Source: Paenibacillus sp. Root444D2 (GTDB lineage: Bacteria > Bacillota > Bacilli > Paenibacillales > NBRC-103111). From it: a DNA stretch of 64,000 bases. The first letter of the stretch is position 1. Each line of letters starts with the position of its first letter. The notes under the pieces were generated by a model. That model searched no databases. It was not told the DNA's origin and saw nothing but the letters and a program-made list of their open reading frames with translations. Made by a program: the position numbers and the translations under genes. The DNA lies in contig NZ_LMEO01000012.1 in NCBI RefSeq assembly GCF_001426375.1, positions 62,001 to 126,000 of the forward strand. The letters are read 5' to 3'. Below, in pieces: positions 62,008 to 64,000 of this stretch.

Positions 62008-62011
62008 GTAA

Positions 62012-62056
62012 AGAAAAACCTCCAATCTACTTCAGAGTAGATTTGGAGGTTTTTCG
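62012..62056. terminator. Bidirectional terminator between the dap operon and patA
   Basis: AAAAACCTCCAATCTAC / GTAGATTTGGAGGTTTTT, long stem with one bulge, T-rich on both strands. Confidence 0.9.
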
Positions 62057-62107
62057 TATTTTCATTTACATACCGTCGACTTATCAAATGCTTTACAATT
62101 AACTAGC

Positions 62108-63265
62108 TCACGCTAGCTTGTTTACAAATCGCTCAAGACGATCTAATGACTCTTCCAATACTTCTTGTGAATAGGCATAAGAAATGCGGATATAGCCTTC
62201 TCCATAAGAGGTAAAAGCATCTCCAGGAACAACAGCAACATGTTCCTCATGAAGCAGCTTCATGGTAAAGTCCTGAGAACTCAATCCGAATTTAGCAATG
62301 GATGGGAACAAATAAAATGCCCCATTCGGCTTCTCCAACTCGAAGCCCATTGCAAGCAGACGATCGTAGACATAATCCCTACGAACTTCATAGGCATTGC
62401 GCATAGGCAGCGCATCATCTACACCAACTGTTAAAGCCTCTAATGCCGCATACTGGCTTACAGAGCTTGCACAAGTTACATTATACTGATGCACCTTGAC
62501 CATATGCTCCGTAATGTAAGCCGGCGCTAATGTAAATCCAACACGCCAGCCTGTCATAGCGTGGGATTTGGAGAGGCCATTAATGACAATCGTTTTCTCG
62601 CGGAGCTTGCCCATCGTTGCAATAGACTGATGACGAACACCGTACACAAGCTCGCTGTAAATTTCATCGGATAAAATAAACAATTCCCGATCTTCTAATA
62701 ATTGAGCCAAATCGGTCAATTCCTGCTCCGTGAGTACTTGGCCTGTTGGATTAGATGGGTAGCATAAGATAACGCAGCGCGTGTTAGCTGTTAAATAAGG
62801 CTCGAGTAACTCAGCCGTTAGTTTCAAGCCATTCGGCCTGGTATCGACATAGACAGGGACTCCCCCTGCCAATCTGATTAATGGCTCGTACCCAGGGTAG
62901 ATAGGTGCGGGAATAATAACCTCCGCCCCAGGTGTAAGAATGGTACGTAACGTAATGTCTACCGCTTGACTCGCTCCAGCGGTCACGATAATTTCATCAG
63001 CTGCGCGGTATTGTTGGCCGTATTTCGTGAGCACGAAATCGGATACCGCTTCACGCAATTCCAATAGTCCTGGATTTTGCGTATAAACCGTCTTATTTTG
63101 ATCCAGAGCCCTTTGTCCCGCCTCAATTATATGCCGAGGCGTCGGGAAATCAGGCTGTCCAATCGTTAACGTCAAGGCACCCGGAATCGTGCTGACGAGG
63201 TTAGATATTTTGCGTATGCCTGAAATTTGAATGTCTTTCACTTGCGGATTAATCAGATGCTCCAT
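62108..63265 (-). CDS. patA: N-acetyl-LL-diaminopimelate aminotransferase (PatA-type)
   Basis: A 385-residue class I/II aminotransferase. IGQPDFPTPRHI, VTAGASQAVDITLRTIL, CYPSNPTGQVL, SDEIYSELVY and the pyridoxal Lys in NGLSKSHAMTGWRVGF are present, with YIRISYA near the C-terminus. It transaminates N-acetyl-2-amino-6-oxopimelate with glutamate, the step between DapH and the deacetylase encoded on the other side of the terminator. Start at 63265 follows GAGAGGAG; the frame to 63355 overlaps the rluD-type gene and is not supported. It begins 31 bp after the RluD-type gene, so the two share a transcript. Confidence 0.9.
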   Translation of the reverse strand: MEHLINPQVKDIQISGIRKISNLVSTIPGALTLTIGQPDFPTPRHIIEAGQRALDQNKTVYTQNPGLLELREAVSDFVLTKYGQQYRAADEIIVTAGASQAVDITLRTILTPGAEVIIPAPIYPGYEPLIRLAGGVPVYVDTRPNGLKLTAELLEPYLTANTRCVILCYPSNPTGQVLTEQELTDLAQLLEDRELFILSDEIYSELVYGVRHQSIATMGKLREKTIVINGLSKSHAMTGWRVGFTLAPAYITEHMVKVHQYNVTCASSVSQYAALEALTVGVDDALPMRNAYEVRRDYVYDRLLAMGFELEKPNGAFYLFPSIAKFGLSSQDFTMKLLHEEHVAVVPGDAFTSYGEGYIRISYAYSQEVLEESLDRLERFVNKLA

Positions 63266-63296
63266 GTGATTCACTCCTCTCCCACTCTGAAGAACC

Positions 63297-64000
63297 CTAG
63301 GATGTTCGAATTGTTTGCAGAAGATTGTCCATATCAGTTGGAATTGGCGCTTCAAATTGCAGCCATTCCTCTGTACGCGGATGCTTAAAGCCTAGAATGG
63401 CAGCATGCAGCGCCTGACCATCCATCAGCATCCCTTTGCTCTTACCATACATTGGATCACCAACAAGCGGGTGACCAATGAATTTCATATGCACACGAAT
63501 TTGATGGGTTCTTCCTGTTTCCAGCTTCAGCTCCACCAAGGTAAAATCACCAAACCGTTCGATTACTACGAAATGAGTTACAGCATGCTTACTATTTTTC
63601 TCCGTTACTGTATACATCTTACGGTCATTTGAATCGCGACCGATCGGAGCGTCAATCGTACCTTGATCATGCTGTAGATTCCCATGTACCAAGGCAATAT
63701 ATTTGCGATTGACCGTATGAGCCTTTAACTGCTCAGCTAAGCTAGCATGTGCTTTGTCGTTCTTTGCTGACATGATAAGACCGGATGTGTCCTTATCAAT
63801 CCGATGTACAATTCCAGGACGCAGCTCTCCATTGATGCCAGATAGATCCTTACAATGATACATCAATGCGTTAACCAATGTACCTGAGTAATGACCAGGC
63901 GCTGGATGAACGACAAGTCCCCTCTGTTTATTGATCACGATGACATCAGTGTCTTCGTATACCACATTAAGCGGAATGTTTTCCGCAGCAAGCTCAACAC
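63297..64000 (-). CDS. RluD-type pseudouridine synthase, N-terminus outside window
   Basis: The gene continues past the right edge; inside the window 234 codons are read, beginning VELAAENIPLNVVYEDTDVIVINKQRG. The catalytic Asp is in HRIDKDTSGL, followed by RKYIALVHGNL, ETGRTHQIRVHMKFIGHPLVGD and ALHAAILGFKHP, all typical of the RluA/RluD family that isomerises uridines in 23S rRNA helix 69 or nearby. An S4 domain would be expected upstream. First of a pair with patA. Confidence 0.92.
   Translation of the reverse strand, partial: VELAAENIPLNVVYEDTDVIVINKQRGLVVHPAPGHYSGTLVNALMYHCKDLSGINGELRPGIVHRIDKDTSGLIMSAKNDKAHASLAEQLKAHTVNRKYIALVHGNLQHDQGTIDAPIGRDSNDRKMYTVTEKNSKHAVTHFVVIERFGDFTLVELKLETGRTHQIRVHMKFIGHPLVGDPMYGKSKGMLMDGQALHAAILGFKHPRTEEWLQFEAPIPTDMDNLLQTIRTS

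Overview
The window looks like a chromosomal segment of a spore-forming, moderate-GC Firmicute of the Paenibacillus type. The grounds are strong AGGAGG-type ribosome binding sites, a GerA/GerB/GerC germination set, an alpha/beta small acid-soluble spore protein with a SigG-like promoter, DUF3231 and Gln-rich spore-type proteins, an SLH surface protein, a PyrR-attenuated pyrimidine operon and the acetylase branch of diaminopimelate synthesis (dapH, deacetylase, patA). Genus is an inference; no marker gene such as 16S rRNA is present.

Layout. 1-1.2 kb: end of a small operon (family-2 glycosyltransferase, DUF2304, EamA/SMR-like protein) that probably decorates cell-wall glycans. 1.5-6.4 kb: many short genes (spore proteins, SodC lipoprotein, SASP, an acidic 50-residue protein, a tRNA-Val, a DUF2243 gene broken by one TGA). 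6.4-15.2 kb: metallophosphoesterase/NhaC/hydrolase operon, two secreted proteins, a DUF1906 protein, spore-type proteins and a xylulokinase. 15.4-15.6 kb: two tRNAs. 

16-32 kb holds the most unusual part: two back-to-back minus-strand operons that look like cell-envelope export machines. One has MacB-type ABC parts (two ATPases, a 975-residue FtsX-type permease, a MacA-type adaptor), a family-1 solute-binding lipoprotein and a 717-residue secreted beta-rich protein. The other has an RND pump, an adaptor and a 583-residue secreted protein related to the 717-residue one. One ATPase carries a C-terminal AbrB-like swapped-hairpin domain. The RND operon is preceded by three exact 11-bp-spaced direct repeats next to a weak promoter.

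32-47 kb: germination genes gerA-gerC converging on gerB, transporters, the SLH/DUF4309 protein, a GntR regulator divergent from an anion-channel gene, nitroreductase, M20 peptidase, GNAT, a RidA/DapA-like pair with its LysR regulator, and a YjfB-type motility protein under a c-di-GMP-I (GEMM) riboswitch. 47-56 kb: pyrR-pyrB-pyrC-carA-carB-pyrF-pyrE with a textbook PyrR attenuator but no pyrP, pyrK or pyrD. 56-64 kb: a heterodimeric ABC exporter preceded by a probably leaderless 29-codon ORF and structured leader, then dapH, N-acetyl-diaminopimelate deacetylase, patA, and an RluD-type pseudouridine synthase that runs off the edge.

A dispersed hairpin element (GTTTTGC/GCAAAAC arms next to CTTACGA) sits directly upstream of the ribosome binding sites of at least four unrelated genes and forms tandem arrays in front of pyrR and the ABC exporter. 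Together with the envelope cluster and the short leader ORFs it is the best candidate for something undescribed.
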